Assembly: GCA_009692685.1 (NCBI GenBank) | Contig: SHYS01000016.1 | Location: forward strand, 1 to 21,973 | From: Dehalococcoidia bacterium | Lineage (GTDB): Bacteria; Chloroflexota; Dehalococcoidia; UBA2979 | Direction: 5' to 3' | Length of the DNA: 21,973 nucleotides | Shown: positions 14,191 through 21,973 of the stretch, one piece after another | How the letters are laid out: every line of letters starts with the position of its first letter | Numbering within the stretch: position 1 is the stretch's first letter | The notes under the pieces: generated by a model | The model's input: the letters and a program-made list of their open reading frames with translations, nothing else | The model's database searches: none | What the model was told of the DNA's origin: nothing | Position numbers and translations under genes: made by a program

Positions 14191-14514
14191 TCAGGCGTAC
14201 TCACCAAGGAACGTCCCGCCCAGGATGTGGACGTGGGCGTGGTCCTGCGACTGCATACCGTCGTAGCCGGAGTTGGAGACGAAGCGGTAGCCGCCAGGAC
14301 ACTGCTCCTGCGCCACCTTCACGGCGGCGGCACCCACCGGGCCCATGTCGCCCCAGAGTTCCGACTGCGTCATGTGCCTCTTCGGCACGGCGAGCAGCAT
14401 GATCGGCACCCAGCGCAACCGGTTCCGGAAGACGATGATGTCCTCCGTCTCCAGCAGCACCTCGGCGGGCTCGCGCCCGGCCACAATCTCGCAGAACACG
14501 CAGTATCGAGGCAT
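14191..14514 (-). CDS. HIT-family nucleotide-binding hydrolase
   Basis: A 107-residue protein with the histidine triad HAHVHILGG (His92, His94, His96), His94 being the expected nucleophile, and a CVFC pair (Cys5, Cys8) that in many HIT proteins helps bind zinc. HIT enzymes cleave nucleoside phosphoramidates or adenylated compounds such as AMP-NH2 or ApnA. The segment between (NRLRWVPIMLLAVPKRHM) fits the core strands. It is convergent with the cupin and divergent from the DUF1015 gene. The length is at the short end of the HIT family, but both ends look complete. Confidence 0.92.
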   Translation of the reverse strand: MPRYCVFCEIVAGREPAEVLLETEDIIVFRNRLRWVPIMLLAVPKRHMTQSELWGDMGPVGAAAVKVAQEQCPGGYRFVSNSGYDGMQSQDHAHVHILGGTFLGEYA

Positions 14515-14617
14515 CGGGCGAGTCTATCGTCCGACTCTGGCGCGTGCGACCGGGGTCGAGGACGATACGGCCCTGCCCTGACCGCCCCGCCGCCACTCCC
14601 GCCTCGGAGGTGCCGCC

Positions 14618-15907
14618 ATGACCGAGATCCGACCCTTCCGTGGCCTGCGCTATGACCCCCGCAAGGTGCGGGGCGACGACGTCATCGCGCCACCGTACGA
14701 CGTGGTGGGTGCCGAGGCGGTGGCGACACTGCACGCACGGTCACCGTACAACGCCGCACACCTCGAAAATCCGTCCGGTGACGGCGAGGCGAAGTACCGC
14801 CACGCCGCCTCGCACCTCGCCACATGGCAGCGCCAGGGCGCCCTGACGCGCGATGCAAAGCCCGCTTACTACGCTTACGAACAGCGAGCGCGCATCGATG
14901 GCGCGTGGGTGACGCGGCGCGCTTTCTTCGCACGCTGCCGCCTCTACCGACCGGACGAGGGCATTCTGCGGCCGCATGAGGCGACTATCGCCGGGCCGCG
15001 CGCCGACCGCCTAGCGCTGATCAAGGCGACGCACACCAACATCTCGCCCGTCTTCGGCATGTTCCTAGACCCGCAGCGCACCGCCCGCGACCTCCTCACG
15101 GAGATCGCGAAGCGCGAACCCACCTACGAGGCGACGGACGCCATCGGCGACCGTCACCGGCTGTGGGCCGTGGCCGCCGCCGCCGAGGTCGCGACGCTGA
15201 CGGCCGTTGTCGGAGCCTCGAACGTGACAATCGCGGACGGCCATCACCGCACGCACACCGCCCTCGACTACCGCGACGAGTGCGCGGCGAAGGCGGGCAA
15301 GCGCTGGACTGGGAACGAACCAGAGAACTTCGTGCTGATGGGGATGATCCCGCAGGACGACCCGGGCCTCGTGATCCTGCCGATCCATCGCCTGGTGCAG
15401 GCCGACCCGCTGCCTGACGCGATCCTCGACCGCCTGTCCGCGCTCTACCGCGTCGAGCAGATCGGTACCGCCGAGGAGGCGTGGACGCGAGTGCAGGCGA
15501 ACGCCTTCGGCCCCACAACCTTCGCTGTCCTCGGACTCGAGGGCCTCCACTCGGTGCATCTCCTCACAGCGCGGACGCAGGAGGCGATCGATAACGCGAT
15601 GCCGCAGGGGATCTCGCAACCTTCGAAGCGCCTCGACGCGCTGATCCTGACGGAGACAGTGCTGACGCCGATCTTTGGCATCGACCGTGCGGTGATGACG
15701 CGCGGCGACCGTGTCGCGTTCACGGAGAGCGTGACCGAGGCGCACGAGGCAGTCGAGGGCGGCGCGTGCCGTCTCGCCTTCCTGGTAAACGCGACACGTG
15801 CGCAGCAGATCACGGACGTCGCGGACGCCGGCGAGGTGATGCCGCAGAAGACGACGTACTTCTACCCGAAGCTGGTGACGGGGATGGTCTACAACCCGCT
15901 CGACTAG
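14618..15907 (+). CDS. DUF1015-family protein
   Basis: A 429-residue protein of family length. The start MTEIRPFRGLRYDP with IAPPYDVV (23-30), RSPYNAAHLE (41-50) and ADGHHRTHTAL (206-216) are hallmarks of this family. GGAGG lies seven bases before the ATG. The family's biochemical role is not established to my knowledge. The DGHHR element resembles the signature of ParB/sulfiredoxin-fold serine kinases (SerK, SbnI), and members often sit near serA, as here. A role in phosphoserine/serine metabolism is therefore an inference from motif and neighbourhood. It converges on serA with a 16-base gap, so the two are not in one transcript. Confidence 0.92.
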   Translation: MTEIRPFRGLRYDPRKVRGDDVIAPPYDVVGAEAVATLHARSPYNAAHLENPSGDGEAKYRHAASHLATWQRQGALTRDAKPAYYAYEQRARIDGAWVTRRAFFARCRLYRPDEGILRPHEATIAGPRADRLALIKATHTNISPVFGMFLDPQRTARDLLTEIAKREPTYEATDAIGDRHRLWAVAAAAEVATLTAVVGASNVTIADGHHRTHTALDYRDECAAKAGKRWTGNEPENFVLMGMIPQDDPGLVILPIHRLVQADPLPDAILDRLSALYRVEQIGTAEEAWTRVQANAFGPTTFAVLGLEGLHSVHLLTARTQEAIDNAMPQGISQPSKRLDALILTETVLTPIFGIDRAVMTRGDRVAFTESVTEAHEAVEGGACRLAFLVNATRAQQITDVADAGEVMPQKTTYFYPKLVTGMVYNPLD

Positions 15908-15923
15908 TCGGACGGCACCGCTC

Positions 15924-17504
15924 CTACAACCGGATCTGCCGTGCCATCTCGATCCCGTCGAGGGCCCGCACCTGCGCGAGTTCGTCCACCTCGAGCGAGC
16001 GGTCGACGCCCAGGAGCATCAGCGAGCGACCATGCTGGGCCGGGGACGGCGAGACGGACATCGAGGAGATGTTCACGCCGCGCTGTCCCATGAGCGTGCC
16101 CACGCGACCGATCGAACCCGGCTTGTCCACGTTCTCGATGGCAAGGAGCGTCTGCGAGTCACCTCGGACGTCCACGCTGTAGTCGTTGATGGCGACGATG
16201 GCTGTGCCGGCGGCCGTGTGCGTCGCACTCACGCGCTCGACGCCGGTGTCAGTGTGGACGGCGACGGTGACGAGGCTGGCATAGGGCTCCTGGGCCGCGC
16301 CTTTTTCCTCCTCGATCCGGAGGCCGCGCTGCTCCGCAACGGAGATCGCGTTGACGGCGGAGACCTTCTCGTCCGTGGCCTCGTCCAGCAGGCCGACGAC
16401 GGCGGCGGCCTTCAGCGGCGTGACGTCGTGGTTTCCGACCTCGCCGCGGTACTCGATGCGCACTTTCTCGAGGCGACCCTCGGCGAGTTGCATCGCGACG
16501 CGACCGGCGACCCGGGCAGCCTCGATGTACGGGGCGATGATCGCCATCGACTCGGCACCGACGGTGGGGACGTTGACGGGGAAGCGCGGCGCCTTACCAT
16601 CGAGGATGTCGAGCACCTGCTCGGCGACGTCGACGGCTGCGCGGTCCTGTGCCTCGTTGGTGGAGGCGGCGAGGTGCGGCGTGACCACAATCCTATCGTG
16701 CGTCGTAAGGATGTTGCCGACGGCCGGCTCTTCCGAGAACACATCGATACCCGCGCCCGCGACGTGGCCCGAGGCAACGGCGTCGTACAGCGCTTGCTCA
16801 TCGATGAGGGCGCCGCGGGCAGCGTTGATAATCCGGATGCCTTTACGCGCCTTCGCCAGGCGCTCGGCAGAGATCATCCCGCGCGTCTCCGGCGTCAGTG
16901 TGGTGTGCAGCGTAACGAAGTCCGCCTCGGCGAACACCTCGTCCAGTGACATCATCTCGATGCCCAGCGCCGAGGCGCGTTCCATGGAGACGAACGGGTC
17001 GAAGGCGATCACCTTCATCTGGAAGGCGCGTGCCCGGCTCGCCACCTCCGCGCCGATGCGTCCGAGGCCGACGATGCCAAGGGTCTTCCCGGCGAGTTCG
17101 ACGCCCTGCAACTTCGAGCGCTCCCACCGGCCATCCTTCAGCGAGGACTGCCCCTGCGGGATGTTGCGGGCCACCGCGAGCATGAGGCCGAAGGCGTGCT
17201 CCGCCGTCGAGATGGTATTCGCGAGCGGGGCGTTCACGACGACGACGCCGTGCGCGGTGGCCGCGTCCACATCGACGTTGTCGACGCCGACACCGGCGCG
17301 GGCGATGACCTCGAGGCGTTGGGCGGCCGCGATGATGCGGGCCGTCACCGTGGTCTGGCTGCGGACGACGAGCGCCTGCACATCGGCGACGGCCTCAACG
17401 AGGGCGTCCTCCGAGAGGCCGGTCTTCACGATGACCTCGTGGTCACGCGAGAGGAGGTCGACCCCCTCCTTGGCGATGGAGTCCGCGATCAGGATCTTTG
17501 CCAC
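15924..17504 (-). CDS. serA: D-3-phosphoglycerate dehydrogenase, long form
   Basis: A 526-residue protein beginning at GTG 17504 with GAGG eight bases upstream. The NAD loop is GLGRIG (146-151). The catalytic residues are Arg230 (NAARGALID), Glu259 (DVFSEEP) and His277 (TPHLAAST). An allosteric substrate-binding domain spans about 315-445, and a C-terminal ACT domain about 452-526 (LLAIENVDKPGSIGRVGTLM) is the site of serine feedback in relatives. It oxidises 3-phosphoglycerate to 3-phosphohydroxypyruvate, the first step of serine synthesis. It follows the class V aminotransferase by 66 bases on the same strand, so steps one and two are probably co-transcribed. Confidence 0.97.
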   Translation of the reverse strand: MAKILIADSIAKEGVDLLSRDHEVIVKTGLSEDALVEAVADVQALVVRSQTTVTARIIAAAQRLEVIARAGVGVDNVDVDAATAHGVVVVNAPLANTISTAEHAFGLMLAVARNIPQGQSSLKDGRWERSKLQGVELAGKTLGIVGLGRIGAEVASRARAFQMKVIAFDPFVSMERASALGIEMMSLDEVFAEADFVTLHTTLTPETRGMISAERLAKARKGIRIINAARGALIDEQALYDAVASGHVAGAGIDVFSEEPAVGNILTTHDRIVVTPHLAASTNEAQDRAAVDVAEQVLDILDGKAPRFPVNVPTVGAESMAIIAPYIEAARVAGRVAMQLAEGRLEKVRIEYRGEVGNHDVTPLKAAAVVGLLDEATDEKVSAVNAISVAEQRGLRIEEEKGAAQEPYASLVTVAVHTDTGVERVSATHTAAGTAIVAINDYSVDVRGDSQTLLAIENVDKPGSIGRVGTLMGQRGVNISSMSVSPSPAQHGRSLMLLGVDRSLEVDELAQVRALDGIEMARQIRL

Positions 17505-17570
17505 GAGTACCGCCTCACCCTGCTGCGTATCCCTGTCCGCAGGGCGGCGCCCCGCGTCGTCGGGTGTTGC

Positions 17571-18662
17571 CTAGGCCTTGAAACCCATCTTCGCCAGGGA
17601 GCCCTTCAGGGCATCTAGGCCGGCGTCGATGTCCCCGTCGGTCATGTGGCCCAGATGGCCGAAGCGGATGATCTTCCCCTTCAGCGCACCCTGTCCGCCG
17701 GCGAACACGGTGTCGTACTCCGTGATCGCGGTCTTGATGATGTCGTCGCCGTTCATGCCCTCGGGCACGCGGATAGCCGTGACAGTGTCGGACTCGACGC
17801 CCTCGGCGGCGAGGAGCTTGAGGCCCATCGCCTTCGCACCGTTACGCACCTTGCTGGCAAGACGGTGGTGGCGGTCGAAGATCTGGTCGAGGCCCTCGGC
17901 CAGCATCAACTCCAACGACTTGTCCAACTGGAACCAGACGGAGACGGCAGGCGTCCACGGCGTCTGGCCGGACTTCAAGGAGTCATGGTGACGCTTGATG
18001 TCGAAGTAGAACCTCGGCTGCGGGTTTGCCGCGGCCTTCGCCCACGCGCGGTCGTTCATCGAGACGAACGCGAGGCCGGGGGCGGTCATCCAGCCCTTCT
18101 GCGAGCCGGAGAGCACCACGTCCAGGTCCCATTCGTCGGTCTTCACCGGCACGGAGGAGAGCGACGAGATCGCGTCGACCACGAGCAGGCGATCGCTGGC
18201 GTGGACGACCTTCGCGAGGTCGGGAAGGATCGGGTTCGTCACGCCGGTCGAAGTCTCGTTGTGCGTGATGAACACGGTCTTGATCGCAGCGTTCTTCTTG
18301 AGCGCGTCCTCGATCTGGTTGACGTCCGCGGCCATACCCGGCTCGAACTTCAACGTGGTCAGTTTGCCGCCGTAGGTCTGGACGAGGTTCACGAAGCGGT
18401 CGCCGAACTCGCCGATGGTGACGACGAGGACTTCCTCGCCGGGCGCCATCAGGTTGACGACGGCGGCTTCCATCGCGCCGGTGCCGGAGGCAGAGAGCGT
18501 GACCACGTCGTTCTTGGTCTGGTAGACCTTCTTGACACCCTCGGTGGTGCGCGCGGCCATGGCAGCGAACTCCGGGCCGCGGTGGTTGATCATCGGAGCG
18601 GCACCGGCCTGCGCGACCTCATCGGGTACAGCAGTGGGGCCGGGGATACGCAGGTTGACCAC
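17571..18662 (-). CDS. Class V aminotransferase (alanine-glyoxylate / probable phosphoserine aminotransferase)
   Basis: A 363-residue PLP enzyme. Lys189 in SGSQKGWMTAPGL should bind PLP, with Asp163 (VVDAISSLSS) pairing with the pyridine nitrogen and SGTGAMEAA (59-67) forming the phosphate loop. The N-terminal IPGPTAVP is typical of the alanine-glyoxylate/serine-pyruvate group. GTG 18662 has AAGGAG seven bases upstream. Because it lies directly upstream of serA, it most likely converts phosphohydroxypyruvate to phosphoserine, as AGT-like enzymes do in lineages lacking canonical SerC. Serine-glyoxylate transamination remains possible. Confidence 0.9.
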   Translation of the reverse strand: MVNLRIPGPTAVPDEVAQAGAAPMINHRGPEFAAMAARTTEGVKKVYQTKNDVVTLSASGTGAMEAAVVNLMAPGEEVLVVTIGEFGDRFVNLVQTYGGKLTTLKFEPGMAADVNQIEDALKKNAAIKTVFITHNETSTGVTNPILPDLAKVVHASDRLLVVDAISSLSSVPVKTDEWDLDVVLSGSQKGWMTAPGLAFVSMNDRAWAKAAANPQPRFYFDIKRHHDSLKSGQTPWTPAVSVWFQLDKSLELMLAEGLDQIFDRHHRLASKVRNGAKAMGLKLLAAEGVESDTVTAIRVPEGMNGDDIIKTAITEYDTVFAGGQGALKGKIIRFGHLGHMTDGDIDAGLDALKGSLAKMGFKA

Positions 18663-18732
18663 GATGGGGCTCCTTGAGAGAGACGAGGTGCTTCGAGATC
18701 GATGACGGGCGCCTCAACAGCGCCCAGTCAGA

Positions 18733-18760
18733 GTCTTACGGACGACTTCAGTACGGTCAA
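18733..18760 (-). promoter_or_regulatory. Possible promoter for the aminotransferase-serA operon
   Basis: On the minus strand TTGACC (18760 to 18755, five of six matches) is separated by 16 bases from TAAGAC (18738 to 18733, three of six matches). Transcription would start near 18726, about 64 bases before the GTG at 18662. The weak -10 lowers confidence. Confidence 0.4.
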
Positions 18761-18820
18761 CGAGCGACATTCGCCTACCCGCACTGCTGGGCCCCCATGA
18801 TGCGCTCCGGTGTTCCCGCC

Positions 18821-18826
18821 TACAAT
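18821..18826 (+). promoter_or_regulatory. Possible -10 element for selA
   Basis: TACAAT (five of six matches to TATAAT) lies in the 228-base divergent region and would place the transcript start near 18833. That is downstream of the far in-frame GTG at 18810 and 58 bases upstream of the preferred GTG at 18891. No good -35 is seen. Confidence 0.35.
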
Positions 18827-18890
18827 CGATGAGGGCCGCCGGGCGCGTTTCGAGGGCCGCCCCCCACTCGCATGCTCAGCCGGATCCACT

Positions 18891-20279
18891 GTGAACGACA
18901 CCGCCCCGAACCCCTACCGCGACCTGCCCTCGGTGGACCGTGTCCTGGCGGATCCTCGGGTGGCGGCGCTCGCCGTCGAACGGGGGCATGCGCCCGTCGC
19001 CAGCATCGCGCGCGAGGTGCTAGAGACCTACCGAGCCTCGATTGCCGCCTCCCCCATCGATAGCCCGGCGGTCATCGAGGCGGTTCTGGCCCGCGCCGAG
19101 GCACTGCGGCCTTCCCTGCGGCGCGTGGTGAACGCGACCGGAGTGGTCATTCACACGAATCTGGGGCGCGCTCCGCTCTCGCTGGCCGCCCTCGAAGCTG
19201 TCGAGCGCGTTTCGGCGGGGTACTCAAATCTGGAATTCGACCTCGATGCCGGTGAGCGCGGGACACGGTTCGCGCATCTCGACCGAGTGTTATGTCTCCT
19301 TTCTGGTGCCGAGGCGGGCATCGCGGTGAACAACAATGCTTCCGCCCTCCTGCTCGCGCTGGCCGCGCTCTGCCGCGACCGCGAGGTGATCATCAGCCGA
19401 GGGCAGCTCGTCGAGATCGGCGGGGGCTTCCGTATCCCGGACGTCCTGCGCCAGTCCGGTGCCACTCTCGTTGAGGTGGGCACCACGAACCGCACTTACG
19501 CCCGCGACTACGCCGAAGCGATCACGGAGCGCACCGCCGCGATCCTCCGCGTCCACTCTTCCAACTTCAGAGTGGTCGGATTCACCGAGCAGGCCCCGCT
19601 CGCCGCCCTTGCCTCGTTGGCGCGGGAGCGAGGACTGCTGCTACTCGACGACCTCGGCAGCGGCGCGCTCCTCGATACCCGCGCATACGGGCTGGCTCAC
19701 GAGCCACTGGTGCAGGAGTCCGTCCGCGCTGGGGCAGATGTCGTGTTGTTCTCCGGCGACAAACTCCTCGGCGGGCCGCAGGCAGGAATTGCCGTGGGCC
19801 GCACAGCAGCCATCGAGGTGATGCGACGACACCCGTTGGCGCGTGCCGTGCGGATCGACAAGGGGAGCATCGCCGCACTGTCGGCGACCCTTGATCACTA
19901 CGCGAAAGGCGAGGCGGAGCGCGAGGTGCCAGTGTGGCGCATGATCGCGCTCGCTGCGGACGCCATCGAGGGCCGCGCGCGCGGCTGGGCTGACGCATGC
20001 AGCGACCACGCGAGCGTCGAGGCGTGCGAGTCCACCGTTGGGGGCGGGTCGCTGCCTGGTGAGTCGCTGCCATCGTTCGCGTGCGCAGTCGATGCGCCTT
20101 CGGGGGCGGAGGCATTCGCTGCGGCCCTGCGCGCGGCTAGCCCACCGATCGTCGCGCGCATCCACGAGGGCCGCGTCTGGCTCGACCCTCGGACGGTGGA
20201 CGCGATCGAGGACGCGCACGTCAAGGCGACACTCGTCCGCCTGCTGGCTGAAGCCACCGAGGCCAACCGTGGACGATAG
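18891..20279 (+). CDS. selA: L-seryl-tRNA(Sec) selenium transferase (selenocysteine synthase)
   Basis: A 462-residue protein from GTG 18891, close to the length of E. coli SelA; its start VNDTAPNPYRDLPSVDRVL aligns with the known N-terminus. Signatures include NATGVVIHTNLGRAPLS, IAVNNNASALLL, ISRGQLVEIGGGFRIPDV, VGTTNRTYARDY and FSGDKLLGGPQAGI, where Lys291 should bind PLP. It converts Ser-tRNA(Sec) to Sec-tRNA(Sec) using selenophosphate, so SelB, SelD and tRNA(Sec) must be encoded elsewhere. An in-frame GTG at 18810 would add 27 unconserved residues. selB does not follow; mutS2 does, overlapping by 11 bases. Confidence 0.96.
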   Translation: MNDTAPNPYRDLPSVDRVLADPRVAALAVERGHAPVASIAREVLETYRASIAASPIDSPAVIEAVLARAEALRPSLRRVVNATGVVIHTNLGRAPLSLAALEAVERVSAGYSNLEFDLDAGERGTRFAHLDRVLCLLSGAEAGIAVNNNASALLLALAALCRDREVIISRGQLVEIGGGFRIPDVLRQSGATLVEVGTTNRTYARDYAEAITERTAAILRVHSSNFRVVGFTEQAPLAALASLARERGLLLLDDLGSGALLDTRAYGLAHEPLVQESVRAGADVVLFSGDKLLGGPQAGIAVGRTAAIEVMRRHPLARAVRIDKGSIAALSATLDHYAKGEAEREVPVWRMIALAADAIEGRARGWADACSDHASVEACESTVGGGSLPGESLPSFACAVDAPSGAEAFAAALRAASPPIVARIHEGRVWLDPRTVDAIEDAHVKATLVRLLAEATEANRGR

Positions 20280-21973
20280 GACTGTCGCTGTCCTGGAATT
20301 GCCCGCCGTCCTCGAACGGTTGGCGAGCCAGACCGCGTTCTCGGCGGGGCGCGAGGCGGCACTTGCGCTGCGCCCGTCGAGTGAGATCGAGGTCGTGCGC
20401 GCTCGGCAGCAAGAGACGGCGGAGGCGATCGCCCTTGACCGGTTGGGGGTCACGATCCCGCTGGCCGGCGCACGTGAGGTGCGTGACCGTGCGGACGTAG
20501 CTGCACGCGGCGCGGTGCTGACACCGGCTGAACTGCTGGACATCGCCTCGCTGGCACGGGCAGCGATGACCGCGCGGCGGGTCGTGCTGCGGCAGGAGGA
20601 GGACGCCCCTCGCCTCGCACGAGTCGCGGCGGGGATCGGGGAACTCAGCGCACTGCGCACGCTGATCGAGGAGGCCATCGACGACCGTGGTGGCGTGCGG
20701 GACTCGGCGAGCCCAGAACTGGCACAGATCCGACGTGAAGCGATTGCCGCGCACGACCGTCTGAAGGCGCGGATGGAGGCGATCGCGGGCGCCTCGGGCA
20801 TCCGCAACGCCCTCCAGGACGCCATCGTGGTGATGCGTGACGGGCGATACGTCCTCCCCGTCAAGGCAGACTTCCGAGGTGCCGTCCGGGGAGTCGTCCA
20901 TGACACGTCGGCGAGTGGCGCCACGGTGTACGTCGAACCGTTGGCCGTCGTGGAACTCGGCAACCAGTGGCGTGAACTGCAGGTGCAGGAGCGGCACGAG
21001 GTCGAGCGCATCCTGCGCGATCTCTCGACGGCGACCGGGGAGCAGGCCACTGATCTGCACGACGCGGTGGAACGGCTCGCACATCTTGATGTGGCCCAGG
21101 CGAAGGGACGGCTTGCCGTCGCCCTCGATGCCACCCACCTCGCGACGCAGGGGCCGAACCAGCGGTGGCTGGTCGATGCGCCCGCCGAGTACCGGCTGGT
21201 GGAGGCGCGGCATCCGCTACTGCACGGGCCAGTGGTGCCGACCTCGATCCGCGTGGGAGGCGACTTCGACGCGCTGCTGATCACGGGACCGAACACGGGT
21301 GGAAAGACGGTGGCGCTGAAGACGGCCGGACTGCTGTGCCTGATGGCGCTCACCGGGCTGCCCGTGCCCGCAGGCCCGGGCTCGCAAATCCCGGTCTACT
21401 CGGCGGTCTTCGCGGACATCGGTGATGAACAGTCGATCGAACAGTCGCTGTCGACATTCTCCGGCCACATCACTGCGATCATCGACATCATCGAACGCGC
21501 GCAGGCGGGCTCGCTGGTGCTCCTCGACGAGATGGGTGCGGGTACCGACCCGACCGAGGGCGCCGTGCTGGGCATCGCGATCGTGGAGCGGCTCGTGTCG
21601 CAGGGGGCAGCGCTAATCGCGACGACGCACCACTCTGAGTTGAAGGTGTACGCGCACCAGACACCGCGCGTCCGCAACGCGTCCGTCGAGTTCAACTTGG
21701 AAACGCTGCGCCCGACCTACCGCTTGACGATCGGGCTCCCCGGCCAGTCGAACGCCCTCGCGATCGCGAGCAACCTCGGGATGCCGGTGGACGTGATCGC
21801 GAGGGCACGCGCGGGGCTGTCGAGCGAGACGCGCGAGATGGAGTCGCTGCTCGGCGACCTCCGCGCGCAACTGACGACCGCCGAGGAGCGCACCGAACGT
21901 GCCGCCTCAGACGCCGCGATCGCCGAGACACTCCGCACCGACCTCGAACGGCAGATCCGGGAGACGCGGTACG
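20269..21973 (+). CDS. mutS2: MutS2 ATPase (3' truncated by the window)
   Basis: GTG 20269 has GAGG six bases upstream and overlaps the selA stop by 11 bases. The N-terminus VDDRTVAVLELPAVLERLA matches the MutS2 start. 568 codons are visible with no stop. Walker A is GPNTGGKT (340-347), the signature loop STFSGHI follows, and Walker B LLDE ends at Asp420-Glu421, with THHSELK as the switch. The segment after about 500 begins the MutS2 coiled-coil region; the Smr nuclease domain would lie beyond the edge. The mismatch-binding domain of MutS is absent, as expected. MutS2 suppresses recombination and in some bacteria rescues collided ribosomes. Confidence 0.96.
   Translation, partial: MDDRTVAVLELPAVLERLASQTAFSAGREAALALRPSSEIEVVRARQQETAEAIALDRLGVTIPLAGAREVRDRADVAARGAVLTPAELLDIASLARAAMTARRVVLRQEEDAPRLARVAAGIGELSALRTLIEEAIDDRGGVRDSASPELAQIRREAIAAHDRLKARMEAIAGASGIRNALQDAIVVMRDGRYVLPVKADFRGAVRGVVHDTSASGATVYVEPLAVVELGNQWRELQVQERHEVERILRDLSTATGEQATDLHDAVERLAHLDVAQAKGRLAVALDATHLATQGPNQRWLVDAPAEYRLVEARHPLLHGPVVPTSIRVGGDFDALLITGPNTGGKTVALKTAGLLCLMALTGLPVPAGPGSQIPVYSAVFADIGDEQSIEQSLSTFSGHITAIIDIIERAQAGSLVLLDEMGAGTDPTEGAVLGIAIVERLVSQGAALIATTHHSELKVYAHQTPRVRNASVEFNLETLRPTYRLTIGLPGQSNALAIASNLGMPVDVIARARAGLSSETREMESLLGDLRAQLTTAEERTERAASDAAIAETLRTDLERQIRETRY

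Noticed and set aside
17531..17552. Small hairpins (CCCTG-TCCG-CAGGG and GGGC-GGC-GCCC) between the aminotransferase gene and serA
   Set aside because: The stems are 4-5 bp and overlap each other in very GC-rich sequence. They are too weak to call a terminator or attenuator.
16351..17574. Plus-strand open frame (407 codons) opposite serA
   Set aside because: It is antisense to serA catalytic and NAD motifs, with Ser/Ala/Thr/Arg-rich low-complexity translation.
18810..18890. Upstream extension of selA from GTG 18810
   Set aside because: The added 27 residues do not match SelA, and a TACAAT element at 18821-18826 suggests transcription starts after this codon. The GTG at 18891 gives normal family length.
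18663..18890. Possible tRNA(Sec) gene next to selA
   Set aside because: I looked for a long tRNA-like cloverleaf ending in a T-arm in the divergent region and saw none.
19641..21353. Long minus-strand open frame (570 codons) opposite selA and mutS2
   Set aside because: It is antisense to clear selA and mutS2 motifs, and its translation is Ser/Arg/Ala-rich without domains.

Overview
The window reads as a gene-dense, high-GC bacterial chromosome segment with strong GC bias at third codon positions, many GTG starts and long runs of 4-base stop/start overlaps. Diadenylate cyclase with a YbbR partner, MutS2, PlsY, Der and long-form SerA together suggest a monoderm-like lineage. A Chloroflexota (Dehalococcoidia/SAR202-like) origin is my best guess, but it is an inference from gene content and not proven. 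No tRNA, rRNA, CRISPR array, insertion sequence or prophage was seen.

Layout. Positions 1-481 hold the end of an unidentified plus-strand gene (stop at 153-155). An equally open minus-strand frame with a membrane-like N-terminus conflicts with it. A tandem pair of small inverted repeats and a canonical promoter (TTGACA-N17-TATCGT) follow. Positions 482-3489 are a plus-strand operon of two MaoC/hot-dog subunits (one with the catalytic Asp/His, one without) and two tandem paralogous MFE-2-type short-chain dehydrogenases. It resembles a fungal-type multifunctional beta-oxidation enzyme split into separate genes. It ends at a 13-bp perfect hairpin shared with the converging operon.

Positions 3587-10803 are a minus-strand operon read in the order cdaA, cdaR (YbbR), der, plsY, gpsA, HEAT-repeat protein, Nudix hydrolase, GNAT acetyltransferase. 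Five of the seven junctions are 4-base GTGA or ATGA overlaps. This links c-di-AMP synthesis, ribosome assembly and phospholipid precursor synthesis. argF lies 110 bases upstream on the same strand.

Positions 11832-12938 are the most unusual part. A short plus-strand remnant joins the N-terminus of a ComEA-like protein to the last ~90 residues of a ComEC metallo-beta-lactamase domain, out of frame, with a second one-base frameshift near the end. This looks like the scar of a collapsed DNA-uptake locus. Next to it is a 101-residue protein resembling solitary Cas2/SinR-like proteins, with its own good promoter and four GATC sites packed just upstream. Then come rph (minus), a metal-ligand-poor cupin (plus), a HIT protein (minus), a DUF1015 protein (plus), and convergent to it a serA plus class V aminotransferase operon (minus). 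No serB phosphatase is present.

The right end has selA (selenocysteine synthase) overlapping the start of mutS2, which runs off the window. The organism therefore probably makes selenoproteins, although none is recognised in this window.
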